A stretch of DNA of 64,000 nt from Paenibacillus sp. FSL H8-0548 (GCF_038630985.1 NZ_CP152049.1:4359501-4423500), one strand, 5' to 3'; numbered from the stretch's first letter, positions 17,058 through 25,930 are shown. Notes: a model not told the origin generated them from the sequence alone. Numbers and translations: made by a program.

Positions 17058-17981
17058 CTAATCATTCCGATAGCCAAGATCCTTCAGCACTCGCTCTTGG
17101 TTGCGCCAGTCTTTTTTCACTTTTACCCACAGCTCCAAATAAATGCGCGAGCCAAGCAAAGCTTCGATATCCTTACGTGCCTGTTTACCGACTTCCTTTA
17201 GTAATTCTCCTTTTTTGCCGATGATTATCCCTTTCTGAGAGTCACGCTCGACAAAAATAACTGCACCGATATAGACTACGCCGTTTTCCTTCACGCGCAT
17301 ATCCTCAATCGTAACAGCAATGGAATGGGGAATTTCTTCACGGGTCATGTGCAAAATTTTCTCGCGAATAAGCTCCGAGCATACAAATTGCTCCGGATGA
17401 TCCGTAATCTGATCCGCAGGATAATATTGCGGTCCTTCTGGCAAATAACGAGTCAGCTGCTCGAGCAGCGTTTCTACATTATTGCCTTTAAGAGCAGAAA
17501 TCGGAATGATTTCGGCAAACTCGTGCAGCGCATTATATTGCGTAATCATCGGCAGCAGCTGTTCAGGCTCTACCTTGTCAATTTTGTTCATGACCAGAAA
17601 AACAGGCGTTTTCACCTTCTTAAGCTGCTCAATAATAAAGCGGTCTCCTCCGCCTAGGCCCTCTGATGCATCAATCAAAAACAGCGCAGCCTCAACCTCT
17701 CTAAGCGCGCTCTCTGCTGTCTGCATCATATAATTGCCAAGCTTGGATTGCGGCTTGTGAATACCTGGCGTATCCAGAAAAACGATTTGTGTATCGTTTG
17801 TCGTATATACACCATGAATTTTATTCCGTGTCGTCTGCGGCTTGTCGGACATAATCGCAATTTTCTGACCAATTAAATGATTCATAAGCGTTGATTTTCC
17901 AACGTTTGGTCTTCCGATTATTGCCACAAAGCCCGAACGGAATTTTTTGCTGTCACGATCATTTGTAGTATTTCGATTCAT
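17058..17981 (-). CDS. era: GTPase Era, 307 aa
   Basis: Era is an essential GTPase that binds the 3' end of 16S rRNA during 30S assembly. G1 is GRPNVGKST (about 23-31), G3 is [10 protein letters not shown]4 is NKID, and the C-terminal KH domain contains the GxxG-type [20 protein letters not shown]. It lies 8 nt downstream of cdd. A GGGAGAG site lies 12 nt before the start. Confidence 0.98.
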   Translation of the reverse strand: MNRNTTNDRDSKKFRSGFVAIIGRPNVGKSTLMNHLIGQKIAIMSDKPQTTRNKIHGVYTTNDTQIVFLDTPGIHKPQSKLGNYMMQTAESALREVEAALFLIDASEGLGGGDRFIIEQLKKVKTPVFLVMNKIDKVEPEQLLPMITQYNALHEFAEIIPISALKGNNVETLLEQLTRYLPEGPQYYPADQITDHPEQFVCSELIREKILHMTREEIPHSIAVTIEDMRVKENGVVYIGAVIFVERDSQKGIIIGKKGELLKEVGKQARKDIEALLGSRIYLELWVKVKKDWRNQERVLKDLGYRND

Positions 17982-17989
17982 ATTATTAA

Positions 17990-18424
17990 TTAACTCTCCC
18001 TATAATCTAGTGTTGCCGGAGTAAAGGCTCCCGGCAGTAAGTCTGAAACGGTCGATATCGCCCATTTCCCGCTTAAATTACCCATAATAACGGGCATGTC
18101 TGGTGCACAAAGCTCAACTAAAACCTGTCGACAAATGCCGCAAGGCGCTATTGGTCCTTCCGTATCACCGATGACGGCAATAGCTTGAAACTGGCCTGGC
18201 CGCTTTCCGTCAGCAACAGCCCGAAATAAAGCAGTTCGCTCCGCACAGTTGGTTGGTCCATATGCTGCATTTTCTACGTTGCAGCCAAAATGAACATGTC
18301 CTTCATTGTCCAGCAGCGCCGCACCGACTTGAAAGTTGGAATAGGGTACGTACGCACGAGACATCGCTTCCTTTGCTGCATACAGCAGCTCTGCATAAGC
18401 ATTGGATAAACCTTCGTAGCCCAT
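17990..18424 (-). CDS. cdd: Cytidine deaminase, 144 aa
   Basis: The enzyme deaminates cytidine and deoxycytidine in pyrimidine salvage. Zinc ligands and the catalytic Glu are in NCAERTALF and PCGICRQ, with substrate residues in [11 protein letters not shown] and CNVENAAYG; this is the small tetrameric type. The start is set at 18424 since GGGAGG lies 9 nt before it; another ATG three codons upstream touches the site. cdd-era order is as in B. subtilis. Confidence 0.97.
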   Translation of the reverse strand: MGYEGLSNAYAELLYAAKEAMSRAYVPYSNFQVGAALLDNEGHVHFGCNVENAAYGPTNCAERTALFRAVADGKRPGQFQAIAVIGDTEGPIAPCGICRQVLVELCAPDMPVIMGNLSGKWAISTVSDLLPGAFTPATLDYRES

Positions 18425-18454
18425 TCCTACCATCCTCCCGAATCAGTGTCCCAT

Positions 18455-18817
18455 TTATTTGAAAACGATATCCCATAATGGCGGCCCAAGAATGAGCAGC
18501 CCTATGATTGCTGAAATTATTGCCGCAAATAAAACAGCTCCAGCAGCAACGTCCTTCGCAACTTTAGCTACCGGATGAATGTTTGGACTGGCAAGGTTCA
18601 CCGCTTGCTCTACAGCCGTATTGATCATTTCTGCGCTAATAACTACCGCAATAGCTAACAAAATGATCGCCCATTCCAGCGGCTGAAGCGATACGATAAA
18701 CCCTAGGCAGCACGCGACTATGGCTGCTGCGGCATGAAAACGCATATGACTTTGTGTACGTAAAGAAAAACCAATCCCTGCCACTGCAACTGCGAAGCTC
18801 CGGATAAACTTAATCAT
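18455..18817 (-). CDS. dgkA: Undecaprenol kinase / diacylglycerol kinase family DgkA, 120 aa
   Basis: This small membrane kinase phosphorylates undecaprenol (or diacylglycerol) in lipid-carrier recycling. The family signature is SAEMINTAVEQAVNLA, followed by AKVAKDVAAGAVL, with three membrane segments and an amphipathic N terminus. The start overlaps the ybeY stop (TAATG), so translation is coupled. Gram-positive enzymes of this type mainly use undecaprenol. Confidence 0.94.
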   Translation of the reverse strand: MIKFIRSFAVAVAGIGFSLRTQSHMRFHAAAAIVACCLGFIVSLQPLEWAIILLAIAVVISAEMINTAVEQAVNLASPNIHPVAKVAKDVAAGAVLFAAIISAIIGLLILGPPLWDIVFK

Positions 18818-19314
18818 TAACGAGTGAGGCCGGCCTGCTGCAATATCGCCTCTTGCTTAGCAGTCATTTCAGCTTCCGTCACGTCATCCTGATGATCATA
18901 GCCAATTAAATGCAGAAAGCCATGCACGAACAAAAATCCGATTTCTCTCTCCAAGGAGTGACCATACTCTTCACTCTGAGCCAGTGCCGTATCAACACTT
19001 ATAATAATATCTCCCAGCATACCGGAAATCGGGTCAAGCTCATCTTCGCTTTCGACCTCAAAAATAATGTCGAGCTCCTCTACCCCGTCATCCTGCATCG
19101 CGAAGGACAGCACGTCAGTCGGACGATCGATTCCACGATATTCGCGATTTAGCTGATGAATTTCCTCATCATTCGTAAATGTGAGTGATACATCTCCATC
19201 GGTCATACCCTCTGCTTCACCAGCAAGCTGGAGCAATTGCTCTAATTTTGTTATCCAAGCCTCAGGTATTTCCAGCTTTTGCTGTTCATTGCTCCAATCT
19301 AGCTGTAAGCTCAT
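18817..19314 (-). CDS. ybeY: Endoribonuclease YbeY, 165 aa
   Basis: This metallo-RNase takes part in 16S rRNA 3'-end maturation and ribosome quality control. The zinc site is H131-x3-H135-x5-H141 in HGFLHLIGYDH, and the upstream RPTDVLSFAM motif is intact. An acidic stretch (FEVESEDELDP) precedes GDIIIS. It overlaps pgpH by 4 nt and dgkA by TAATG. Confidence 0.97.
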   Translation of the reverse strand: MSLQLDWSNEQQKLEIPEAWITKLEQLLQLAGEAEGMTDGDVSLTFTNDEEIHQLNREYRGIDRPTDVLSFAMQDDGVEELDIIFEVESEDELDPISGMLGDIIISVDTALAQSEEYGHSLEREIGFLFVHGFLHLIGYDHQDDVTEAEMTAKQEAILQQAGLTR

Positions 19315-21557
19315 CCTAAATTCTCCTTTGTTTTCACATCTTCCGGATATTCAATGCGTGAATGAAATACGCCAACTACACTTTCCTTGAGTGACTGCGC
19401 AATTCTGTCTAGCTCCTTCAGCGTCAAATCACATTCATTGTATTGATTATCATCAAGTCTGCTCTTAATAATTTTGTGAATCATCGCCTCTACCTGCTCA
19501 ACCGTGGGGTTGCGCAAGCTGCGAACCGCTGCCTCCACGCAATCGGAAATACCGACGACTGCCGCTTCCTTCGACTGCGCCTTGGGTCCAGGATAACGGA
19601 AATCATCCTCTGTGAAGGCTGGCTCAATGCCTTGCTCCTCGGCTTGCTTGACTGCTTTGTAATAAAAGAATTTCAACGAGGTTGTACCGTGATGCTGCTC
19701 AGCAATATCTCGAATCGGCTTCGGAATATTATGGCTCTTAAGCATATCCACACCGTCTCTTGCATGTGCGACAATAATAGACTTGCTGAGCTTCGGATCT
19801 ATCGTATCATGTGGATTCTCGATATTCGTCTGATTTTCAATAAAATAATTCGGCCGCTTCGTCTTGCCAATATCATGATAATACGAGCCTACACGGCATA
19901 ATAATCCGTCAGCTCCGATCGCTTCTGCTGCTGCCTCCGACAAATTGCCAACCATTACACTGTGGTGATAAGTCCCAGGTGTCTCGGTAAGAAGCTTGCG
20001 CAGCAGCGGATGGTTCGGATTAGAGAGCTCCACCAGCTTAAGCGCGGACAATATACCGAACGTAATTTCAAAGAATGGCATCAAGCCGATAACGAGCACT
20101 GCTGTTATCAATCCACTGGCAAAAGCAAATGCGGCAGAGTAGATAAATGCTACACGCTCCAGCTGCTCTGAGAGCAGCAAGATCGACATGACAGTCAAGG
20201 TGCCAAACAAGCTTACCATAATGCCTGCCTTTAGTATCGTTGATCGCTGACTTGCTCGGTGTATGGAGAAGATCGCAGCAAACGAAACGACAATAATGAC
20301 AAATCCATATTGGAAATCGAAGATTTGATTCTGTCCTGTATTTAATATAATGCTTCCCATAATCGAAAATATAATCGAGCTGATCATTGCAAGATGGATA
20401 TCAAGCAGCAGCGTGATCAGCATCGCGCCTAAAGCAGCTGGAGCTAGGTAGCCGGCATATGGCGCAGCATCGGTTTGAGTTAACGAAATAATTTGAATCG
20501 TAATAAGGTTTATTAGAAAAATCAGCCACAGCATAAGAAGCGATGCGTTGTTGTACTTTGGCTTTAGTCCATTTATGCTGCCCGACTGATGCAAGTAAGC
20601 ATACAGGAAGACAACAAATATGAGAGACATGATGAGAAGTCCCATCTGCGGCCAGTAATTTTTCTTATCCTGCAGGAGGGAAGAATCCACTAGCAGCTTG
20701 TACAAATCAGGTGTAATGGTCTGACCGCGCTTAACGATCAGCTCACCCTCCTTAATAACAACGGGCGTTGTATTTTGCTTCGCTTGCACTTTCGCTTCGT
20801 CAGTTGCAGCTTTATCCAAAAATTTATTTGGCATTATCGCAAATCTAGCCAGCTCCTGCACAATTTCCCTGCTTGTCCGGCTAGTCAGCGTGCTTGCATT
20901 AACAAGCTCAGCTACTTGCGTTCGAGCGGTCTCCGCTTCGCGAAGCTGCTCTCCCGTCAGCTTACGCACAATATCCCGAGCTACATTTCGCATCTCGGTT
21001 AACGTTTCGGACGATAAATTCGGCATTTTGTAAAAGGTTTCTTCCGGAATCGTATATTCCTGCTCATTAGCAATAATTGCCATTTCATCAAGCAATGTTT
21101 CATTGTAAGTGCCTTTGCCCTTGTTAAGCTTGACAAAACTTTCAATGTATTCGGAGTAGCGCCCAGGAATTTCGTTTCTGTAAATATCTATTTTATTTTG
21201 TAGCGTCACTTGATCGTCCATATTCAATTGCTCAATACGCATAAATATTTGCTCAACCAAGGCTTCATTGCGAAGCGGTACGATGGAATAAATAACGTCG
21301 ATTTTGTCAGCGGCATCCTCTTCCGCTTGCCTCGTCGCTTTCTCGTCTTTAATTTGGAAGGGCGCTTTAATATCCTTCTCGCTAACCGCGCCCTCCTCGA
21401 TATCATAAGTTTCAGGAACGAGATGCGGAGCTAAGCTGAAATAGAATAGCAGCACAAACATAAACATCAGCACCCAGCGAACGGCTGCACTCTGCTTCCA
21501 GCCCGTCATCTTAGACGGACGCAAGTTCCCCTGTTTTCCGGTCTGGTTTTGGCTCAT
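19311..21557 (-). CDS. pgpH: Cyclic-di-AMP phosphodiesterase PgpH (7TMR-HD), 748 aa
   Basis: The protein has one N-terminal membrane segment, an extracellular 7TMR-HDED domain of about 270 residues, seven membrane segments (about 300-500) and a cytosolic HD domain. The metal site shows TPGTYHHSVMVGNL, SYYHDIGKTKRPNYF, VAHARDGV and EQHHGTT. PgpH hydrolyses c-di-AMP and so sets osmolyte and potassium balance. It was formerly called YqfF. It follows phoH by 17 nt and overlaps ybeY. Confidence 0.96.
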   Translation of the reverse strand: MSQNQTGKQGNLRPSKMTGWKQSAAVRWVLMFMFVLLFYFSLAPHLVPETYDIEEGAVSEKDIKAPFQIKDEKATRQAEEDAADKIDVIYSIVPLRNEALVEQIFMRIEQLNMDDQVTLQNKIDIYRNEIPGRYSEYIESFVKLNKGKGTYNETLLDEMAIIANEQEYTIPEETFYKMPNLSSETLTEMRNVARDIVRKLTGEQLREAETARTQVAELVNASTLTSRTSREIVQELARFAIMPNKFLDKAATDEAKVQAKQNTTPVVIKEGELIVKRGQTITPDLYKLLVDSSLLQDKKNYWPQMGLLIMSLIFVVFLYAYLHQSGSINGLKPKYNNASLLMLWLIFLINLITIQIISLTQTDAAPYAGYLAPAALGAMLITLLLDIHLAMISSIIFSIMGSIILNTGQNQIFDFQYGFVIIVVSFAAIFSIHRASQRSTILKAGIMVSLFGTLTVMSILLLSEQLERVAFIYSAAFAFASGLITAVLVIGLMPFFEITFGILSALKLVELSNPNHPLLRKLLTETPGTYHHSVMVGNLSEAAAEAIGADGLLCRVGSYYHDIGKTKRPNYFIENQTNIENPHDTIDPKLSKSIIVAHARDGVDMLKSHNIPKPIRDIAEQHHGTTSLKFFYYKAVKQAEEQGIEPAFTEDDFRYPGPKAQSKEAAVVGISDCVEAAVRSLRNPTVEQVEAMIHKIIKSRLDDNQYNECDLTLKELDRIAQSLKESVVGVFHSRIEYPEDVKTKENLG

Positions 21558-21574
21558 GCAGCAGACATCCCTTT

Positions 21575-22549
21575 CTAGGCTTTGTTTTCAGCATCCCAGT
21601 TATAGGCTACAATAATTTTTTGAACTAATGAATGGCGGACGACATCTTGCTCAGAGAATAGAATGATGCCTATCTCTTCGATGTTCTTTAAAATACGCTG
21701 CGCTTCAATCAAGCCCGAGTTCTTGCCTCTAGGCAAATCGATTTGTGTAACGTCTCCTGTAATGACCATTTTCGAGCTAAAGCCCAGTCTAGTCAAAAAC
21801 ATTTTCATTTGCTCCGGTGTTGTATTCTGTGCTTCATCCAAAATAATAAAGGCATCATCGAGCGTCCGTCCGCGCATATAGGCAAGCGGCGCAATCTCGA
21901 TCATCCCCCGCTCAATGGCCTTCACCGTCTGATCAGGTCCGAGCACGTCATGCAGTGCATCATATAAGGGCCGCAAATACGGATCTACCTTCTCTTGCAA
22001 ATCACCTGGCAAAAAACCAAGATTTTCGCCCGCCTCAACAGCAGGTCTAGTTAATACAATTCGTTTGACGGAGCCTTCTTTAAGCGCGGCAACTGCAAGC
22101 ACAACGGCCAAATACGTTTTTCCTGTTCCCGCTGGACCTATACCGAACACGACATCCTTCTTCTTGATCGTCTTCACATAATGGCGCTGCCCAATCGTCT
22201 TCACTCTTATCGGCTTTCCTCGATAGGTCGTCGTAATCTCTTTCTTAAACAAGTCAAGCAGCTCTTCTGCCTGCATTGTTCTTGCTAGCTCAAGTGCATA
22301 TGACACATCTCTCTCCGATGGCTTATAGCCGCCGCGAACGAGCTGCAATAACACATTGTAAAGCTGCTCTAGCGAATCAACCTCAGCAGAAGGACCTGAA
22401 ATGACTATTTCTGCTTCACGCGACGTAACAGATGATTCTACTTGCGATTGAATAAGACGCAAAAAATTGTCTTGTGGCCCAAGTACAGCAAGACCTTCTG
22501 CTGCGTTGCCTATCGGTATCTTTATTACTTTCGTCTCAATTTGCAACAA
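21575..22549 (-). CDS. phoH: PhoH-family ATPase, 324 aa
   Basis: The RecA-like ATPase core has Walker A GIGPAGTGKTYLA and Walker B FIILDEAQNTTPEQM, with RLGFSSKMVITGDVTQ after it. PhoH proteins are RNA-related ATPases, and genetic linkage with ybeY suggests a role in rRNA processing. The start is a TTG at 22549, placed by GGGAG 8 nt upstream within the end of yqfD. An N-terminal KH-like region (about 1-110) is typical. Confidence 0.95.
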   Translation of the reverse strand: MLQIETKVIKIPIGNAAEGLAVLGPQDNFLRLIQSQVESSVTSREAEIVISGPSAEVDSLEQLYNVLLQLVRGGYKPSERDVSYALELARTMQAEELLDLFKKEITTTYRGKPIRVKTIGQRHYVKTIKKKDVVFGIGPAGTGKTYLAVVLAVAALKEGSVKRIVLTRPAVEAGENLGFLPGDLQEKVDPYLRPLYDALHDVLGPDQTVKAIERGMIEIAPLAYMRGRTLDDAFIILDEAQNTTPEQMKMFLTRLGFSSKMVITGDVTQIDLPRGKNSGLIEAQRILKNIEEIGIILFSEQDVVRHSLVQKIIVAYNWDAENKA

Positions 22550-22552
22550 TCC

Positions 22553-23746
22553 TCATTCTCCCTGCATCTGGACTAGTGGCATTTCCTTAACGATAGATTG
22601 CTCGACCTCAAAAAGAACTTTCATATAAACTTTACCATTGTCCGCCTTTTCATGCAAAACAATTTCATCTCGTATGACCGCATCGCTGCCAGCTTTTGAG
22701 AGTACATCCGCTTTTGCCTGCAAAATGCCTATGCTCCGCGCTTCCTCCTCTGTCAATGTTCGATCCTCTAAGCGAGTCTCCATGACAGATTCTTTCATTC
22801 GCCCGATAGGCAGTGACCAGCTGCGCCACGATACCTTCTCCTCATGTCGAATAGTTTCAGATGCGGTGTAAGAGCTTTTCCCGAAGCCGCTCACCTGCAG
22901 CGCTCTGGAGCCGATAACCGCAAACCATTTTGTTTTTTGTTCGCCCGTGTAAACCTTCACATGCTGAACCAGCGGGGAATAAACCTCGAATTCATACCAG
23001 ACGAGCCCGCGTACATTCCCTCTAGCAACGACCGTGCGAGAAAATTCTTCTCCGCCGATCGTTCCCGAAATCAAGATTTGGTTTTTTTTCACCCTCGTAT
23101 TTTTTTTGACGACCGGACGACCGGCCTCAGCAATAATTTCAGTTACTACCGCATCCGAGGATGCGACCAAATGACGCGGTGTTTGCAGTGATGCTTGCTC
23201 AGGTATCGTCGATTCAACAACTTGAATAATAATTTTAGTACCCTTCTTCTCCACCCCAACCCATGTAGAGCCTGGGAGCTTGCGGACTAGCTGCTTAGAC
23301 AGCACATCTGTATCCGTTAGACGGAACGCCCATTGCATCGGGTACAAGCCCTCTTCCCTCGCAGCCAATAAAATTTGATCCTCGCTTAGCTTTGTATTGC
23401 CTTGAACCTCTATGCTCCAAACGAGCGATGAAAGCATGAAGATTAATGCAAAGAACAAGACAATTCCACCCGCAAACAGCTTTCTTCGCTCTGCTCTTAC
23501 GAGTAGAAACGGCAGCCCTTTTCGTTCTATAACATGCGCCCGGCAGCCTGTCTCCTTTAAATACGCGCGAAGACCAAAAAAGTCACTGACCGAAAGCTCA
23601 AACTCTAGCAAACCGCTGCTTGTCCAACGAATAGAAGACAGCTGCAAACCACCAGCAAGAGCTTTATTTACCAGCTCCTCCGGTTCTCCTCCCCTTATAT
23701 GAACAGTAACCATTCCTTTTAACCAATCTGCACCTTTTCCGCTCAA
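22553..23746 (-). CDS. yqfD: Sporulation protein YqfD, 397 aa
   Basis: YqfD is a mother-cell membrane protein required for efficient sporulation in Bacillus. The N-terminal soluble domain is followed by a membrane segment (FAGGIVLFFALIFMLSSLVW, about residue 91-110) and a large outer domain with IEVQGNTKLSEDQIL and GWE-like WVGVEKKGTKI motifs. The start is TTG 23746 with GGAGGGG 6 nt upstream. It pairs with yqfC, as in other spore-formers. Confidence 0.94.
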   Translation of the reverse strand: MSGKGADWLKGMVTVHIRGGEPEELVNKALAGGLQLSSIRWTSSGLLEFELSVSDFFGLRAYLKETGCRAHVIERKGLPFLLVRAERRKLFAGGIVLFFALIFMLSSLVWSIEVQGNTKLSEDQILLAAREEGLYPMQWAFRLTDTDVLSKQLVRKLPGSTWVGVEKKGTKIIIQVVESTIPEQASLQTPRHLVASSDAVVTEIIAEAGRPVVKKNTRVKKNQILISGTIGGEEFSRTVVARGNVRGLVWYEFEVYSPLVQHVKVYTGEQKTKWFAVIGSRALQVSGFGKSSYTASETIRHEEKVSWRSWSLPIGRMKESVMETRLEDRTLTEEEARSIGILQAKADVLSKAGSDAVIRDEIVLHEKADNGKVYMKVLFEVEQSIVKEMPLVQMQGE

Positions 23747-23797
23747 TTCATTCCCCTCCCATACATTTAGCCTAAAAGCAACGACAGTCTTTTCAAC

Positions 23798-24076
23798 CTA
23801 TGGAATCAACTGAATGCTCGAAATTTGACCTTCCACAAACACTTCCTCCGTCCAAATGGTACGAATCACCAGTGAGCTTCCGATGACCTCAAGCTGCCCT
23901 TTGCTTAAAGCTAATCTCAAACGTTCACTTGAGAAATGAACGACGCCGCGATGGTTTTCGATATATAATTGACAATCCCCAATCATCGTTAGACGAGGCA
24001 AATCAAATACGACATCATGCGGCATATCGAGCAGCTCTGCTGTTATTTTTCGAAATTTCTTTTTTATACGACGCAT
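23798..24076 (-). CDS. yqfC: Sporulation protein YqfC, 92 aa
   Basis: This is a short YabP/YqfC-family protein (start MRRIKKKFRKITAELLDMPHDVVFDLPRLTMIG, then NHRGVVHF and IRTIWTEEVFVEGQI). The family is expressed in the mother cell under sigma-E in B. subtilis. No convincing sigma-E promoter could be read upstream. It is the first gene of the yqfC-to-recO cluster and borders the 1.8-kb repeat region. Confidence 0.92.
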   Translation of the reverse strand: MRRIKKKFRKITAELLDMPHDVVFDLPRLTMIGDCQLYIENHRGVVHFSSERLRLALSKGQLEVIGSSLVIRTIWTEEVFVEGQISSIQLIP

Positions 24077-24154
24077 GGACGATTCTTTGCCTCCTTCAAG
24101 GTTTCATAGAAAACGATATAATTTGAACTAAAAATTTACGTTTTAGGCGCTGCG

Positions 24155-24311
24155 CGAGTAGATCATTCTGAAGGGTCGCTGTTGCAGCCAGATTCTTTGA
24201 TTTCCTAAGACATTTAAAGGTGAGAATAAGGCTGCAAAGGCGAGCACTTCGTTTCTCCAGAACGATCTTCTCGCTTCGCTAAATCTTCATTTTTTAAGTT
24301 CAACTTATATA
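24155..24311. repeat. Direct repeat, copy 1
   Basis: It starts CGAGTAGATCATTCT, contains TTGCAGCCAGATTCTTTG and ends with a 61-nt block from GTTTCTCCAGAACGATC to ACTTATATAG (24251-24311). The same parts occur in order at 24481-24586; this copy holds an extra ~50 nt in the middle. Confidence 0.8.
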
Positions 24312-24441
24312 GATGGAATTTCTCCCTCTAATTCTAAGGAATCAGCCGAAATTCATGAAAAACAGTAAAATTAACGGGAGAAATTCCATCTATTTTCGTA
24401 TGCCAAGCGAACAACGTTATTTTAGCGGGAGAATTCCATCT
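24311..24441. repeat. Three GGGAGAAATTCCATCT elements in inverted and direct orientation
   Basis: AGATGGAATTTCTCCC (24311-24326) is the exact reverse complement of GGGAGAAATTCCATCT (24376-24391); a third copy with one base missing is at 24427-24441. The first two could form a 16-bp stem across a 49-nt loop. They look like remnants of a dispersed intergenic repeat family. Confidence 0.75.
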
Positions 24442-24480
24442 AATTCTCATTGCATTTATAAATGTGAAGTTAAAACGAAG

Positions 24481-24586
24481 CGAGTAGACCATTCTTTTCA
24501 AACGCGGTTGCAGCCAGACTCTTTGTTTCTCCAGAACGATCTTCTCGCTCCGCTAAATATTCATTTTTTAAGTTCTACTTATATAG
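24481..24586. repeat. Direct repeat, copy 2
   Basis: Its last 62 nt (24525-24586) match 24251-24311 with only a few mismatches, and the first part (CGAGTAGACCATTCT, TTGCAGCCAGACTCTTTG) matches as well. Copies are about 325 nt apart. Confidence 0.8.
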
Positions 24587-24794
24587 CAAAAAACTTGCCG
24601 CAGTCAAACAAAAGGATAACGATTTTGTTGTACTGTACCAAAATATGCAAACGGCAAGCTAAATATGAGATGAATCTGCATCAGCAGCTTTTCAACCGCT
24701 CAAGATGTAACGGCTGACGAAACGTATTTGCCGATGAATTTTAGCGTTAGATCCAGACGCCTTGCTCCTCTGCATTCCCTTCGTCCGCGCGAAC

Positions 24795-24851
<57 letters not shown>

Positions 24852-24930
24852 GTGATCATTCTAAAATTCAGCTATTCATTTTTTCTTGGGGTGTGCAACC
24901 AACCAGCTCGTACTTGTACTAACAAGCCAA

Positions 24931-25296
24931 TCCTATACTCACACATTTTAGCTCGCCGTTTCAGCTCATCTCCAGCCGTCTTGTCTCCATTGTTGGCTGC
25001 TATGCTGCAAATGCGCAGGAACGTCTACTTTATTGACTGTCTCGGGCAGAGTTCGTACGGCCGCTGCCTTTGTTCTAGGCATGTTTGAGTATCCCCCATA
25101 CACTTCACAAAACGAACACACACATCGTCTTTTCCTTCAACGTTCCCCACGCTTGATGCCGCTCCTCCAATCCTCACTTCTCCTACTCCTACTCCTACTC
25201 CTACTCCTACTCCTACTCCTACTCCTACTCCCAGCGCGGAAGCTATCCTGCACTTTTGCAGTAACTTCGTGCTATTGGGACGCTCTAGCTAACCTA
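24931..25296. repeat. Tandem unit B with eroded tRNA-Ala remnant
   Basis: It begins TCCTATACTCAC and runs, with clear similarity and small gaps, parallel to unit C: shared blocks include TTTCAGCTCAT, GCCTTTGTTC, AGGCATGTTTG, ACGAACACA, ACATCGTCTTTT, GGAAGCTATCCTG and GCTATTGGGACGCTCT. Its end (about 25253-25293) is a shortened version of the tRNA remnant in unit C. The reading frames of B and C differ by indels, so the similarity is not coding. Confidence 0.75.
25181..25231. repeat. TCCTAC hexanucleotide microsatellite, about 8.5 copies
   Basis: TCCTAC is repeated eight times and a partial ninth follows, without any mismatch. The matching place in unit C (25615-25627) has only one copy, so the array expanded by slippage after the duplication. 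Confidence 0.95.
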
Positions 25297-25360
25297 TCCT
25301 GTACTCACGCACTATAGATCGTCATTTCAGCTCATTTCCAGCCATCTGATCTTCATTGTG

Positions 25361-25456
25361 GGCAGCTATCCTGCTTACGTACAGGATAGCTGTCCTAAAA
25401 CAGTAAAAAGAGTAGGCTACCCTGCAAATGTGCAGGATAGCCTACTACTCTACTAC
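25361..25456. repeat. Two adjacent CTATCCTG/CAGGATAG palindromes
   Basis: The first is GGCAGCTATCCTG with a short loop and CAGGATAGCTGTCC; the second is AGTAGGCTACCCTG, loop, CAGGATAGCCTACT. Both share the inner CTATCCTG/CAGGATAG-like arms, which recur singly at 24996-25023, 25244-25260 and 25636-25654. They could form stable hairpins of 13-14 bp in RNA or single-stranded DNA. Confidence 0.8.
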
Positions 25457-25655
25457 TCATTCTTATGATTGACTATCACGACAGAGTTCGTGATGCTGCC
25501 GCCTTTGTTCCAGGCATGTTTGTGTGGGCTCCATATCCTTCACACAAACGAACACATACATCGTCTTTTTCCTCAACTTCCCCCACGCTCCGTGCCGCTC
25601 CTCAAATCCTCACGTCTCCTACTCCCAGTGCGGAAGCTATCCTGTACTTTTGCAG

Positions 25656-25700
25656 TGACCTCATGCTATTGGGACGCTCTCCCAGCTGAGCTATGCCCCC
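25656..25700 (-). pseudogene. tRNA-Ala remnant, copy C
   Basis: GGGGGCATAGCTCAGCTGGG and the following AGAGCG give a perfect tRNA-Ala acceptor strand and D-arm. After that the anticodon arm is shortened to about 12 nt, the GAGGTCA variable region follows, and there is no T-arm or 3' acceptor strand. The 5' flank AATGATCGT resembles that of copy A. Confidence 0.7.
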
Positions 25701-25787
25701 ACGATCATTTTCATGCACTGGTTTAGAACTTTTCTTCTTCCCCCACTACAACTATCGCAAATCGACTATAAAAAGTTCAAAGATAAT

Positions 25788-25887
25788 CAAGGTGGAACGG
25801 CTGTCGCCGTCCTTTGGCGGCGCGGCGCGTTTCATTCCGAGAAATATAGAGAAAGTATCGCGAAATGATATACTTTCCTGTATTTTG
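25788..25887. repeat. Dispersed ~100-bp repeat, copy 1
   Basis: It starts CAAGGTGGAACGGCTGTCGC, continues through the GC-rich palindrome around GTCCTTTGGCGGCG and ends GATATACTTTCCTGTATTTT. It matches 50632-50730 over its whole length with few differences, in the same orientation. It contains two potential hairpins: AAACG/CGTTT-type GC-rich arms and GAAAGTAT/ATACTTTC. It lies directly beyond the terminator of the gene at 25929. Confidence 0.9.
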
Positions 25888-25892
25888 AGAAA

Positions 25893-25930
25893 AAAAACCG
25901 CCGAAGCAGTATGCTTCGACGGTTTTTTTT
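25893..25930 (-). terminator. Terminator behind the nfeD-floA operon
   Basis: ACCGTCGAAGCA and TGCTTCGGCGGT form a 12-position stem with one G-T pair around a 3-nt loop; on the minus strand it is followed by TTTTTTTCTC. A run of T also follows on the plus strand, so it could act both ways. Confidence 0.88.

Larger units (their letters stand above)
25297..25700. repeat. Tandem unit C with tRNA-Ala remnant
   Basis: This is the second copy of the unit that starts at 24931. It is about 40 nt longer because it has two strong palindromes near its start (25361-25456) but lacks the microsatellite expansion. It ends in the tRNA-Ala remnant at 25656-25700. Confidence 0.75.

Noticed and set aside
24313..24717. 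134-codon frame in the repeat region
   Set aside because: It translates the inverted elements and a direct repeat copy, lacks a binding site and has no protein-like pattern.
25181..25231. Short tandem repeats as a CRISPR array
   Set aside because: The repeat unit is 6 nt with no spacers and no cas genes are present.
25033..25317. Frame with a run of leucines
   Set aside because: The leucines come from the TCCTAC microsatellite; the frame is not kept in the sister unit at 25465-25726.
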